Source of the DNA: M55B167 sp046482825 | Lineage (GTDB): Bacteria > Verrucomicrobiota > Kiritimatiellia > RFP12 > UBA1067 | Length of the DNA stretch: 64,000 bases | Reading direction: 5' to 3' | Assembly (NCBI GenBank): GCA_046482825.1 | Contig: JAWOEI010000028.1 | Location: 1-64,000 of the forward strand | Shown here: one piece after another, positions 8,390-16,474 of the stretch | Layout: each line of letters begins with the position of its first letter | Numbering within the stretch: the stretch's first letter is position 1 | Position numbers and translations under genes: made by a program | Notes under the pieces: generated by a model | The model's database searches: none | What the model saw: only the letters and a program-made list of their open reading frames with translations | Told to the model about the DNA's origin: nothing

Positions 8390-9151
8390 ATGAGAACATT
8401 ATACATCTTCAAAGCGACCTGCCTGCTGTTATCAACAACATTTCTGTTAACCGTATCAGCTGCTGAACCCGGACAAGAGGACTATACAGGCATGCGGGAA
8501 TGGACAAAGGCCAAAGGAAATAAATTCAAAGCATCCTATTTCAACGCAATGCATGGAAATGTGTATCTCAAAAAAGAAAACGGCAAGACCATAAAAATCA
8601 AGAAAAGCGCACTTTCCGCCGAAGATCAGGCCATAGTCGACCGACTTTCCGGTTCCGCCATACAAAAAGCCCTTGCCGCAAAGAAAACTGATGGCGGGAC
8701 GCTGCCGAAAGCCCCGGCTGAAATTTATGCGATGTTCGGAGACAAACTTCGTACAACACACAAAAAACAGGTCTCGGTCGATGTACTGACAGACAAATTA
8801 ATCGGCGTTTATTTTTCAGCCCACTGGTGTCCTCCCTGCCAGGTCTTCACTCCCAGGCTGGTAAAATTCTACGACAGTCTCAAGGCAGCGGGCAAACCTT
8901 TTGAAATTGTTTTCGTCAGCTCAGACCGCAGCAGAGACGCCATGTATGAATATATGGAAGAGATGAAAATGAACTGGTTTGCACTTCCTTATGGAGACAG
9001 CCACAGGGATCTTTTATCGAAGAGATTCGGAGTCCGCGGAATACCGACATTTGTCGTACTGAACTCCAAAGGCGAAACAATAACAACAAACGGCCGTGGC
9101 GAAGTAATGCGCGGAACCTCGGCATTTGATGCATGGGAACAGAAAAAATGA
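8390..9151 (+). CDS. Secreted SHD1-thioredoxin (nucleoredoxin-like) fusion protein
   Basis: A signal peptide (about residues 1-24) is followed by an SHD1-type module, REWTKAKGNKFKASYFN to SALSAEDQAIVDRL (about 35-83). This is a small beta domain common in planctomycetes and verrucomicrobia. After a linker comes a thioredoxin fold of the nucleoredoxin/tryparedoxin type, with FSAHWCPPCQVFTPRL as active site, FVSSDRS, and the cis-Pro loop VRGIPTFVVLN. The WCPPC pair is typical of thiol-disulfide exchange in the periplasm or outside the cell; the partner is unknown. AAGGA precedes the ATG. The last codons overlap the start of the next gene (ATGA), so the two are probably translated together. Confidence 0.85.
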   Translation: MRTLYIFKATCLLLSTTFLLTVSAAEPGQEDYTGMREWTKAKGNKFKASYFNAMHGNVYLKKENGKTIKIKKSALSAEDQAIVDRLSGSAIQKALAAKKTDGGTLPKAPAEIYAMFGDKLRTTHKKQVSVDVLTDKLIGVYFSAHWCPPCQVFTPRLVKFYDSLKAAGKPFEIVFVSSDRSRDAMYEYMEEMKMNWFALPYGDSHRDLLSKRFGVRGIPTFVVLNSKGETITTNGRGEVMRGTSAFDAWEQKK

Positions 9152-9903
9152 CAACATATGAATTGGCTGAGTTTCTTAACAGGACTCTCCGAATTGAAAA
9201 CTTCAGAGATGTATCCAACAACGGTTTGCAGCTTGCGAATGACGGCACCCTGAGCAAAGTGATTTGCGGAGTGGACGCCAATCTGAAACTGTTGGAGATC
9301 GCAAAAGAAAAGGGAGCCGAATGCATAGTCTGCCATCACGGCATAAGCTGGGGGGATTCCCTCAGATACATCACCGGTCTGAATTACAGAATTTTATCCT
9401 TAGCTCTGAAAAACAACATAGCCATATACGCCTGCCACCTTCCTCTGGATGCTCATGATGAATTCGGCAACAATGCTCAGATATGCAAAACTCTGGGTTT
9501 AATTGAAAAAGACGCGGCCTTTGACTATCACGGGGAATTGATAGGATTCACCGCGGAACTGCCACAGCCGGTATCGTTCAATGAGTTCTGCGACAAAATA
9601 AAAACCAACATAACAGATACCTTTCAGACACTGCATTTCGGAACAGAAAACATCCAGAAGGTCGGCATTGTATCAGGCGGCGCCGCCGACATGACAGATC
9701 AAGCGCATGATCTCGGCGTCGATCTCTTTCTGACGGGCGAAACTACGCTTCAGGCATACAATCTTGCCGAACAGCTGCATCAGAACGTTGTTTTTGCCGG
9801 ACATTATGCCACGGAAATATTCGGTGTACGGGCTTTGTCTGAGCTGATCAACAGCGAACTCGGTATCCCGGCTGAATGTATGAATTTTCACATTCCTTTT
9901 TAG
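9148..9903 (+). CDS. Nif3-like dinuclear metal-centre protein (GTP cyclohydrolase 1 type 2 family)
   Basis: This roughly 250-residue protein has the family's metal-binding HHG motif (CHHGISWGD near residue 60), the ACHLPLDAH segment, SGGAADM in the second half and the final GHYATEIFGV. Members form ring-shaped hexamers with two metals per subunit. Their biochemical role is still unsettled despite the cyclohydrolase name. The ATG at 9148 shares ATGA with the stop of the preceding gene; an ATG at 9133 would overlap more, so 9148 is preferred. The coupling to a secreted thioredoxin-like protein is unusual and has no obvious functional meaning. Confidence 0.88.
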   Translation: MTTYELAEFLNRTLRIENFRDVSNNGLQLANDGTLSKVICGVDANLKLLEIAKEKGAECIVCHHGISWGDSLRYITGLNYRILSLALKNNIAIYACHLPLDAHDEFGNNAQICKTLGLIEKDAAFDYHGELIGFTAELPQPVSFNEFCDKIKTNITDTFQTLHFGTENIQKVGIVSGGAADMTDQAHDLGVDLFLTGETTLQAYNLAEQLHQNVVFAGHYATEIFGVRALSELINSELGIPAECMNFHIPF

Positions 9904-9912
9904 TTGGCGACG

Positions 9913-9957
9913 ACATTCAAGAATGTTATTCACCTCGCTCTGTCAAAATGATATTAT
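9913..9957 (+). promoter_or_regulatory. Promoter with adjoining inverted repeat before the PaaK-ACT cassette
   Basis: TTCACC (9929-9934), a 17-base spacer and TGA-TATTAT (-10 at 9952-9957) form a plausible sigma70 promoter with an extended -10. Directly upstream lies the inverted repeat ACATTC-AA-GAATGT (9913-9926), which could be an activator site. The ATG of the first ligase follows 39 bases later. Confidence 0.4.
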
Positions 9958-9996
9958 GAGCGAATAAATTCTGATCGTCAATTAACAGGAAAGATT

Positions 9997-11331
9997 ATGT
10001 TCTACCAAGATGCAGCCAACGACGGCAACACCCCGGTACACCCCGTAAGCGCCCCTGACTACATGCCTGTCGAGCAGTTGCGGGCCCTGCAGCTCCACCG
10101 CCTTCAGGGCATGATCAAACATGTTTACGAAAATGTTTCGTTAACGCGTAAACGTATGGATGAACGCGGAGTAAGACCTGAACACATTAAATCTCTGAAA
10201 GATATCCGTCTGCTGCCGTTTACAGCTAAAACCGACCTTCGCGATGAATATCCGTTCGGGCTGTTCGCCAGCCCCATGAATGACATCGTACGTTTTCACT
10301 GTTCCAGCGGCACAACAGGCAAACCGATTGTCATCGGCAACACAAAAAACGATATCATCCTCTGGCAACAGGTCTGCATGCGTGCTCTGGCCATGTGCGG
10401 TGTCCGCAGTTCCGACATACTCCAGGTATCCTATGGATACGGTTTGTTTACAGGAGGACTCGGAATGCATTACGGCGGCGAGGGACTGGGCTGCGCGGTT
10501 CTGCCGATATCAGGCGGCAATACCGACAGACAGCTGATGATGATGCAGGACATGGGCGTAACCGTTATAGGCTGCACTCCCAGTTATTTCCTTCACCTGA
10601 TAGATGAAGGACATAAACGCGGAATCGACTTCCGCAAGGACACCAAACTCCGGCACGGTATTTTCGGAGCTGAACCGTGGACGGAGGAAATGCGGACCAA
10701 AATAGAAGAGTCCTCCGGTATCATTGCCCACGACATCTACGGACTCACGGAAATATGCGGACCCGGTGTTGCCAACGACTGCCGATACCACAACGGCCTT
10801 CACATTTTTGAAGATCACTTCTATCCGGAGATTATCGATCCCGAAACGCTTGAACCCCTGCCGGACGGCGAATCCGGCGAGCTGGTTTTCACCACACTTA
10901 CACGTACTGGCACCCCCATGCTGCGATATCGCACACGCGACATCTCCCGCATCAATACCAGACCATGTGAATGCGGCCGGACAATCAGAACCTTCGAGCG
11001 TATCAGTGCCCGCAGCGATGACATGCTGATCATACGCGGAGTCAATGTATTCCCGTCCCAGATTGAAGCTGGTCTGCTTAAAGTCGAAAAAGTTCTGCCG
11101 CATTATATGATTATCATCACCCGCGACGGCGACCTTGACAAACTTGAAATCCAGGTTGAAGTCACCGGAGAAACTTTCAGCGATGACATCAAATCGCTGG
11201 AAAAACTGAAAAGAGAGATTGCGCACTCCATCCAACAGATCATCAACATTTCAGCGGCAATCACTCTGGTTGAACCCAACACTCTGCCGCGAAGCCAGGG
11301 GAAATTGTGCCGTGTAAAGGATATGCGATAA
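9997..11331 (+). CDS. Phenylacetate-CoA ligase family (PaaK-type) adenylating enzyme
   Basis: This 444-residue AMP-forming ligase has the PaaK layout: an N-terminal LRALQLHRLQ helix, the phosphate loop CSSGTTGKP, YGLTEICGPGV for adenylate binding, YRTRD, and the C-terminal DDMLIIRGVNVFPSQIE hinge. The enzymes activate phenylacetate or other aryl acids to CoA thioesters with ATP. AGGAAAG precedes the ATG. A double-ACT protein and a second PaaK paralogue follow on the same strand. This combination suggests aromatic amino acid-derived acids as substrates, but no 2-oxoacid:ferredoxin oxidoreductase gene is in the window, so direction and substrate remain open. Confidence 0.92.
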   Translation: MFYQDAANDGNTPVHPVSAPDYMPVEQLRALQLHRLQGMIKHVYENVSLTRKRMDERGVRPEHIKSLKDIRLLPFTAKTDLRDEYPFGLFASPMNDIVRFHCSSGTTGKPIVIGNTKNDIILWQQVCMRALAMCGVRSSDILQVSYGYGLFTGGLGMHYGGEGLGCAVLPISGGNTDRQLMMMQDMGVTVIGCTPSYFLHLIDEGHKRGIDFRKDTKLRHGIFGAEPWTEEMRTKIEESSGIIAHDIYGLTEICGPGVANDCRYHNGLHIFEDHFYPEIIDPETLEPLPDGESGELVFTTLTRTGTPMLRYRTRDISRINTRPCECGRTIRTFERISARSDDMLIIRGVNVFPSQIEAGLLKVEKVLPHYMIIITRDGDLDKLEIQVEVTGETFSDDIKSLEKLKREIAHSIQQIINISAAITLVEPNTLPRSQGKLCRVKDMR

Positions 11332-11368
11332 GCATAAGCCCGCTACAATTATGCAAAGGAGAAAATAA

Positions 11369-11800
11369 ATGAAAATTCATCAGATATCATTGTTTCTGGA
11401 AAACAAACCGGGACATCTGAATGCCATCTGCCGCACCCTGGCCGAAAACGACATCAATATCGTGACTCTTTCACTGGCGGACACACAGCAGTTCGGTATT
11501 GTCCGTCTCATTGTTGAAGAGTGGGAAAAAGCCAGGGATGTTCTTGAACAGGCAGGTTATGTGGTTAACGTCCGCGAAGTTGTAGCTGCAACCGTTGCGG
11601 ATAAACCGGGCGGCATGGCGGAACTGCTCGACAGCATAGGAAAAACCGGTGTAAACATTGAATATATGTATGCATTCACATCAAAACACAATGCGGAAGC
11701 GGTACTGGTATTCCGTTTTGATGACCCTGACAAAGCCATAGAAGCCCTCAAGGCATCAGGTCGCAATGTTCTCAATGCCCCGGTACTCTTCGCTAAGTGA
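11369..11800 (+). CDS. Double ACT-domain protein linked to PaaK ligases
   Basis: The 143-residue protein is two ACT modules in tandem. The first starts ISLFLENKPGHLNAICRTL, the second VADKPGGMAELLDSIGKTGVNIEYMY. Both keep the Pro-Gly turn where amino acids bind in known ACT domains. There is no catalytic domain. Stand-alone ACT proteins next to phenylacetate-CoA ligases are a recurring arrangement and are presumed to sense aromatic amino acids or the products. AAAGGAG gives a strong ribosome site. It sits 37 bases after the first ligase and 10 before the second, so the three are almost certainly one operon. Confidence 0.9.
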   Translation: MKIHQISLFLENKPGHLNAICRTLAENDINIVTLSLADTQQFGIVRLIVEEWEKARDVLEQAGYVVNVREVVAATVADKPGGMAELLDSIGKTGVNIEYMYAFTSKHNAEAVLVFRFDDPDKAIEALKASGRNVLNAPVLFAK

Positions 11801-11810
11801 TTTTTGACAA

Positions 11811-13142
11811 ATGAACACCAAACCTATAATTGACAATCAGATATGGCAACCTGAATACGAATGCATGAACCGCCGTGACCTTGAAACGCTTCAGGTTCAG
11901 CAACTGCGTAAAGCTGTCAGCCGTGCATCATCCAATCCTTTCTACCAGGCAAAATTCAAGAAAAGCGGCGTCACTCCTGATAAGATTAAGTCGCTGGATG
12001 ATCTGCGGCGCCTGCCCCTGACAACTAAAGCGGACCTGCGCGACAGCTACCCGCTTGGATTCGCATGTGTACCCCGCCCGGATGTAGCACGCTATCAGGG
12101 CACCAGTGGAACCACGGGAAAACCCACCTGGACCGCCTATACAAAAACCGATGTGGAAAACTGGAGTAGTCTCTGCGCCAGGTTTCTTTTTGCCGGCGGC
12201 CTCAGACCCGAGCACACAGTGCAGCTTTCTTTCGGTTTCGGTCTCTTTACCGGAGGCTTCGGACTGCATTTCGGCATTGAAAAAATCGGCGCGGCCATCA
12301 TACCGATATCCAGCGGAAATTCAGACCGCCAACTGACATGCATGCTTGATCTGCAACCCGAAATACTCATATGTACACCATCGTATGCCCTGAAACTTAT
12401 GGACACAATTCTGCAAGGTGATGTCAAACGATCCCAGCTGAATCTGCAACATGCTTTTTTCGGAGGAGAACCCTGGACGGAAGACATGAGAACCCGCATT
12501 GAGGACGGACTGAAGATGCGTTGCTGGAACAACTACGGGCTCGCCGAAGTTCAGGGCCCCGGTGTCAGCGGAGAATGCGCTTTTCGTAACGGCATGCACA
12601 TACAGGAAGACCATTTCATCTTCGAAGTTATCAATCCGGAAACACTTGAACCCCTGCCGGACGGTAAACGCGGAGAGATTGTTATCACCCCGATGAACCG
12701 TGAAGGTTTCCCTGTACTTCGTTATCGCACAAGAGACATCGGTTTCATTTATAATGACGGAGAATGTCCGTGTGGGCGCACCACCCGTCGCATGAGCCGT
12801 ATTCTCGGCCGTACGGATGACATGCTGATTATACGCGGGGTAAACGTATTTCCATCGCAAATTGAAACAGCTCTTATGAGAATCGATTCCGTTGCCCCCC
12901 ATTATATGATTGAAGTCAGCCGGCCGAAAGCACTAGATGAAATCACTGTTCATATCGAAATAAAACCGGAAATGTTTTCCGACAGTATGACTGAAATGCA
13001 GGAGATCAAAAAAGATATAGCTAAAGCCATCCTGCACGTTACAGGTCTGCACATGAAGATTAACCTTGTTTCTCCCAATACTCTCGAACGCTTTGAAGGT
13101 AAAGCGAAACGGGTTGTGGATCACCGTAATCTGGTTGACTAA
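11811..13142 (+). CDS. Second phenylacetate-CoA ligase family enzyme
   Basis: This 443-residue protein is a paralogue of the ligase at 9997, nearly colinear with it. Matching landmarks are GTSGTTGKP, SFGFGLFTGGFGLHFG, NYGLAEVQGPGV, YRTRDIGF and DDMLIIRGVNVFPSQIETAL. Differences cluster in the acyl pocket region (for example HFGIEKIGAAIIPISSGNSDRQ against HYGGEGLGCAVLPISGGNTDRQ). I infer that the two copies activate different aryl acids. The ATG follows the ACT gene by ten bases with no obvious ribosome site, which suggests translational coupling. Confidence 0.92.
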   Translation: MNTKPIIDNQIWQPEYECMNRRDLETLQVQQLRKAVSRASSNPFYQAKFKKSGVTPDKIKSLDDLRRLPLTTKADLRDSYPLGFACVPRPDVARYQGTSGTTGKPTWTAYTKTDVENWSSLCARFLFAGGLRPEHTVQLSFGFGLFTGGFGLHFGIEKIGAAIIPISSGNSDRQLTCMLDLQPEILICTPSYALKLMDTILQGDVKRSQLNLQHAFFGGEPWTEDMRTRIEDGLKMRCWNNYGLAEVQGPGVSGECAFRNGMHIQEDHFIFEVINPETLEPLPDGKRGEIVITPMNREGFPVLRYRTRDIGFIYNDGECPCGRTTRRMSRILGRTDDMLIIRGVNVFPSQIETALMRIDSVAPHYMIEVSRPKALDEITVHIEIKPEMFSDSMTEMQEIKKDIAKAILHVTGLHMKINLVSPNTLERFEGKAKRVVDHRNLVD

Positions 13143-13194
13143 TCTGATGTCTTCATCACAGCATCCTGTTAAAATATATAAGGAGTAATGCATA

Positions 13195-13896
13195 ATGAAG
13201 ACCGCATTGATTACCGGAGCCAGCCGGGGAATCGGCAAAGCGATTGCGCTGAAGCTGGCTGAAACGCACAGCTTGATTTTAACCGGTCGCAACCGGAAAA
13301 GATTAGCTGAAGTGCAGGCTGCCTGCGAAGCGGAAGGGACTTCAGTCCAAACCGTTGCGGCGGATCTGTCGATCCCGGCGGATGTTGAAAAATTATTCAT
13401 GACTGTCGATCAACTTGACCTGCTGATCAACAATGCCGGCATGGGCATATTCAAGCCTATCGGGAAAACCACTCTCGCCGACTGGAAGAAGATACAGCAG
13501 GTGAATGTGGAGGGGGCGTTTCTATGCATACAGGCGGCAATGAAGATCATGACGGCTCAGGGTGGCGGACGCATTATCAACATCTCCTCGGTAGTCGGGG
13601 TGAAGGGCTATCCGAAGCAGGCGGCCTACGGTGCCAGCAAGCATGCGCTGCTCGGACTCACGAAAACCGCGATCGAAGAGGGCCGTAATGCAAACATTCG
13701 CGTTCATGCCATCTGTCCCGGCGGCGTAGCAACCGATCTGCTCAGGAAATCACGTCCTGACCTGAACGAATTTTCCGCCATGATTCAACCTGAAGATGTT
13801 GCAAACGCGGTTTGCTATCTCAACAGCCTTCCGCCGAACATTACGGTGGATGTCATCTATCTGCGCCGGTCTGCTTCGTCTCAGATGTGGGGGTAG
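13195..13896 (+). CDS. Short-chain dehydrogenase/reductase (FabG-like)
   Basis: A 233-residue classical SDR: TGASRGIG for cofactor binding, NNAG, the catalytic Ser in INISSVVGVKG, and Tyr-x-x-x-Lys in YGASKHAL. The cofactor loop TGRNRKRL, with an Arg after the second strand, favours NADPH. AAGGAG lies nine bases before the ATG. It starts 52 bases after the second PaaK ligase on the same strand and may belong to that operon, for example as a keto-reductase acting on CoA intermediates, but the family is too broad for a substrate call. Confidence 0.85.
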   Translation: MKTALITGASRGIGKAIALKLAETHSLILTGRNRKRLAEVQAACEAEGTSVQTVAADLSIPADVEKLFMTVDQLDLLINNAGMGIFKPIGKTTLADWKKIQQVNVEGAFLCIQAAMKIMTAQGGGRIINISSVVGVKGYPKQAAYGASKHALLGLTKTAIEEGRNANIRVHAICPGGVATDLLRKSRPDLNEFSAMIQPEDVANAVCYLNSLPPNITVDVIYLRRSASSQMWG

Positions 13897-14025
13897 AACC
13901 TCCGGGTAACCCGTATAAAGACGGAACTGCAAAAAACGCAATCATAATTGCTGAAGGTTTATTTTTAGCCGCGCACCTTTTTTTCTGTTGAATCCCGGCC
14001 GCAGATGCAGTAAACTCGGTCATAT

Positions 14026-14111
14026 TGTCAGTTGGGGTGTCTGCCTACCGGCGGTCTGAGATGATACCCACAGAACCTGATCAGGATAATGCCTGCGCAA
14101 GGAATCTGATA
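14026..14111 (+). ncRNA. TPP (thiamine pyrophosphate) riboswitch
   Basis: All conserved THI-box pieces occur in order: GGGGTG (14034-14039), a P3 stem CTGCC-TACC-GGCGG, CTGAGAT with ATACCC, then GAACCTGATC, GGATAATGCC, GCAAGGAA. P1 closes as TTGTCAG (14025-14031) with CTGATA (14106-14111), including one G-U pair. TPP binds between the two arms. It stands upstream of the Thi4-type gene, as expected for feedback control of thiazole synthesis. The assignment is from motif recognition and hand pairing. Confidence 0.95.
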
Positions 14112-14189
14112 CATCGCATACCGAGAGACTGCCGCACGTAGCGATGCTCCGCCTGACGAAAACCCGCAATCCGAAGGAACATCGCTATG
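14112..14189 (+). promoter_or_regulatory. Thi4 leader: alternative pairing that can hide the start codon
   Basis: CATCGC (14112-14117), directly after the riboswitch P1 stem, can pair with GCGATG (14141-14146). The same GCGATG, extended to CGTAGCGATG (14137-14146), can instead pair with CATCGCTATG (14180-14189), which includes the ATG at 14187. The Shine-Dalgarno GAAGGA (14173-14178) would then lie in the hairpin loop. The two pairings exclude each other, which fits a translational switch. Which state TPP favours is not evident from the sequence. Confidence 0.55.
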
Positions 14190-14972
14190 CAAGCTCCCAT
14201 CATGGAAGAACAAATCTCCGGCGCCATCGTCCGGAACTTTTTCGCAAAATTTGAACAGCACCTCTCTGTTGACGTTGCCATCGTCGGCGCCGGACCATCC
14301 GGTCTCGTAGCCGCACATGATCTCGCCAGATCCGGTTTGAAAGTTGCCGTCTATGAAAGCAAACTCGCGCCCGGCGGCGGAACCTGGGGCGGCGGCATGC
14401 TCATGAACGAGGTTGTTGTACAGGACGATGCCATTGCCATTCTCCAGGACTTCAATATATCCACCGCACCCCTTGGCAACGGCTACCACACGCTCGATTC
14501 CGTCGAAATGGCCGCTGGCCTCATCTTCGGCGCACGAAAAGCCGGAGCCGTCATCTTCAATACCGTTTCCGTTGAGGATGTCGTCATTCACGATGGTGTC
14601 ATTTGTGGCGTTGTCATCAACTGGACTCCTATCCTAAGACTTGACATGCACGTGGATCCGCTGGTCGTCACAGCGCGGGCTGTTGTTGACGGAACGGGGC
14701 ATCCCAGCGAAATCATCAACAAGGTAGTCAACAAGGCCGGCATGACTATCGATTCGCCAACTGGCGGTGTCCTCGGGGAAAAACCGATGTGGATGGCCGA
14801 TGGCGAACGCACGACCGTGAAAAACACTATGCGGCTGTGCCCCGGACTATACGCCTCCGGCATGGCGGCCAACAACGTGCAGGGCGGCTTCCGCATGGGG
14901 CCGATCTTCGGCGGGATGCTCAAAAGCGGGCGCAAGCTTGCCGGAATCATCACTGAAGATTTATCGAAGTGA
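14187..14972 (+). CDS. thi4: Thi4-type thiazole synthase, prokaryotic cysteine-free class
   Basis: The 261-residue protein has the Thi4 dinucleotide fold: DVAIVGAGPSGLVAAHDL, YESKLAPGGGTWGGGM, and the C-terminal RMGPIFGGMLKSGRK. In yeast a Cys in a TTGH-type loop donates sulfur in a single-turnover reaction. Here the loop is DGTGHPSEIINKV with no Cys, and the only two cysteines are elsewhere (VICGV, MRLCPG). Prokaryotic Thi4 proteins of this kind use free sulfide and turn over repeatedly, typically in anaerobes with sulfide and Fe(II). The gene makes the thiazole half of thiamine from NAD and glycine. It is controlled by the TPP riboswitch upstream and followed by a hairpin, so it is probably monocistronic. 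Confidence 0.9.
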   Translation: MQAPIMEEQISGAIVRNFFAKFEQHLSVDVAIVGAGPSGLVAAHDLARSGLKVAVYESKLAPGGGTWGGGMLMNEVVVQDDAIAILQDFNISTAPLGNGYHTLDSVEMAAGLIFGARKAGAVIFNTVSVEDVVIHDGVICGVVINWTPILRLDMHVDPLVVTARAVVDGTGHPSEIINKVVNKAGMTIDSPTGGVLGEKPMWMADGERTTVKNTMRLCPGLYASGMAANNVQGGFRMGPIFGGMLKSGRKLAGIITEDLSK

Positions 14973-14990
14973 CCTCATTCCCTCCACACG

Positions 14991-15021
14991 CAGACACCCC
15001 CACATCATTCGGGGGTGTCTG
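14991..15021 (+). terminator. Strong hairpin after thi4, right arm resembling the riboswitch
   Basis: CAGACACCCCC (14991-15001) pairs perfectly with GGGGGTGTCTG (15011-15021) around a nine-base loop, 19 bases after the thi4 stop. No T tract follows, so termination efficiency is uncertain. The right arm and the bases after it match the 5' arm of the TPP riboswitch. Confidence 0.6.
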
Positions 15022-15099
15022 CCTGTCGGCTGTCGCCATTGGTGCAGTATCACAACACCGCCGCAACTCATTTTAGAACAAAGAGGAACAGAGAATATA

Positions 15100-16254
15100 A
15101 TGGAACTAAAACCAGAAAGAACAATTTACCCGACACAGAGCCATTGTGCTGCAAGCAAACTTAAAAGTCACATGAGCACACTCACAGTGATAACAATCTT
15201 TCTCTTGTTAGCCGTATCTTCCGCATCCTCCCATGAAGCAAGTCTCAAAAAAGAATCTATTGAGAAATACAACAAACGAATGCAATGGTTTGCGCAGGCT
15301 CAGTTCGGTATGTTTATCCACTTCGGTCTTTATTCACAGGCCGGAGGTATTTGGGAAGGGCAGAAAGTCAAAGGCTATACAGAATGGATACAGAGCAAGC
15401 ACAAAATCAAAAAAGAGGAGTACGCTCAGTTGCTCAAGACGTTCAACCCTTCCAGGTTTGACGCCGATTTTATCGTCAGTATGGCCAAGCAGGCAGGAAT
15501 GAAATACTTGATAATTACGTCCAAACACCACGAAGGTTTCTGTTTATGGAACAGTAGATATACTGAGTATGACGTTGCCAGCACACCATTCAAGGGACGG
15601 GACATTCTTGGTGAACTAAACAATGCCTGCAAAAAACATGGTCTCAAGTTCGGACTTTACTACAGCATCATTGACTGGCACCACCCCGCTCAATCGGGAT
15701 TGGACTTTCACAATCAGATGGTAAAAGGACGAAAGCAGGAATATCTTGATTATCAGAACAACCAGATCAGGGAACTGATTAAAAGGTATGATCCGGCCAT
15801 ACTCTGGTTCGACGGCGACTGGGCCAAATGGTGGACGATACAGAACGGCATTGATCTTTACAACACCATCAGAAATGCAAGCTCCGAAATTATCGTAAAC
15901 AATCGCGTGGCAAAACGGAAAATTTTTGAGTTGGATTACGTCACTCAGGAACAGAATCATTTCAAAAACTCCTTTTCCAAGCATTGGGAAGCCTGCTACA
16001 CTATGAATAAATCCTGGGGATACAGTAAACATGACAGCAACTGGAAAACGCCTGAAACAATCTATAACAAATTAAAGGATATCAACCACAAAGGGGGGAA
16101 TCTCTTGCTGAACGTCGGCCCCGATGGAAACGGTGATATTCCGCCTGAAGCAATCGCCATCCTTAAGGACAGTGCCAAATTACTGCAAGCAAAACCGATC
16201 AGCAAGAATATACCGAAGATCACCGAAGTTCCCGGTATCAGGCAAACGCTTTGA
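15100..16254 (+). CDS. Alpha-L-fucosidase, GH29, secreted
   Basis: After an N-terminal signal region (hydrophobic run TVITIFLLLAVSS) the 384-residue protein shows GH29 landmarks: WFAQAQFGMFIHFGLYS, KYLIITSKHHEGFCLWNS, KFGLYYSIIDWHHP, and ILWFDGDW, whose Asp (about residue 238) is the expected nucleophile. It ends in the NLLLNVGPDGNGDIP segment. The enzyme removes L-fucose from glycans with retention of configuration. Start choice is uncertain: ATG 15100 has AGAGGA somewhat far upstream, while ATG 15173 would give a tidier signal peptide without a ribosome site. At roughly 350 mature residues it lacks the accessory C-terminal sandwich domain of longer members. The frame continues upstream to 14938, but that part overlaps thi4 and is not coding. 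Confidence 0.9.
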   Translation: MELKPERTIYPTQSHCAASKLKSHMSTLTVITIFLLLAVSSASSHEASLKKESIEKYNKRMQWFAQAQFGMFIHFGLYSQAGGIWEGQKVKGYTEWIQSKHKIKKEEYAQLLKTFNPSRFDADFIVSMAKQAGMKYLIITSKHHEGFCLWNSRYTEYDVASTPFKGRDILGELNNACKKHGLKFGLYYSIIDWHHPAQSGLDFHNQMVKGRKQEYLDYQNNQIRELIKRYDPAILWFDGDWAKWWTIQNGIDLYNTIRNASSEIIVNNRVAKRKIFELDYVTQEQNHFKNSFSKHWEACYTMNKSWGYSKHDSNWKTPETIYNKLKDINHKGGNLLLNVGPDGNGDIPPEAIAILKDSAKLLQAKPISKNIPKITEVPGIRQTL

Positions 16255-16295
16255 TTTCGATAAACTTAATACAGACAGTTAGCCGGACAGCGATT

Positions 16296-16309
16296 CCGCC
16301 ATCTGGCGG
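16296..16309 (+). terminator. Short hairpin after the fucosidase gene
   Basis: CCGCC (16297-16301 region) and GGCGG are inverted repeats around a four-base loop, about 40 bases after the fucosidase stop. There is no T tract. The element may be part of a dispersed GC-rich repeat. Confidence 0.3.
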
Positions 16310-16474
16310 CACGAGGAAAGACAGTTTCCGTCAAGTCGGACTTGCTCCTTGATCAGTACCGGATTTTCGCCTATCATAATCGGACTTAAGATGACATGAA
16401 TTTCAGGTCCGGTACATATTCGAAGTGCACCGGAAAACAGCCGGGTATGCCCGGCACACAACGAAAGGCAACCC

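Noticed and set aside
13195..13896. The SDR as the missing dehydrogenase half of the rhamnose aldolase enzyme
   Set aside because: It is about 42 kb away, on the other strand, and looks FabG-like; nothing links it to rhamnose.
14938..15099. N-terminal extension of the fucosidase frame
   Set aside because: It overlaps thi4 and runs through the terminator hairpin; the ribosome site and signal peptide lie downstream.
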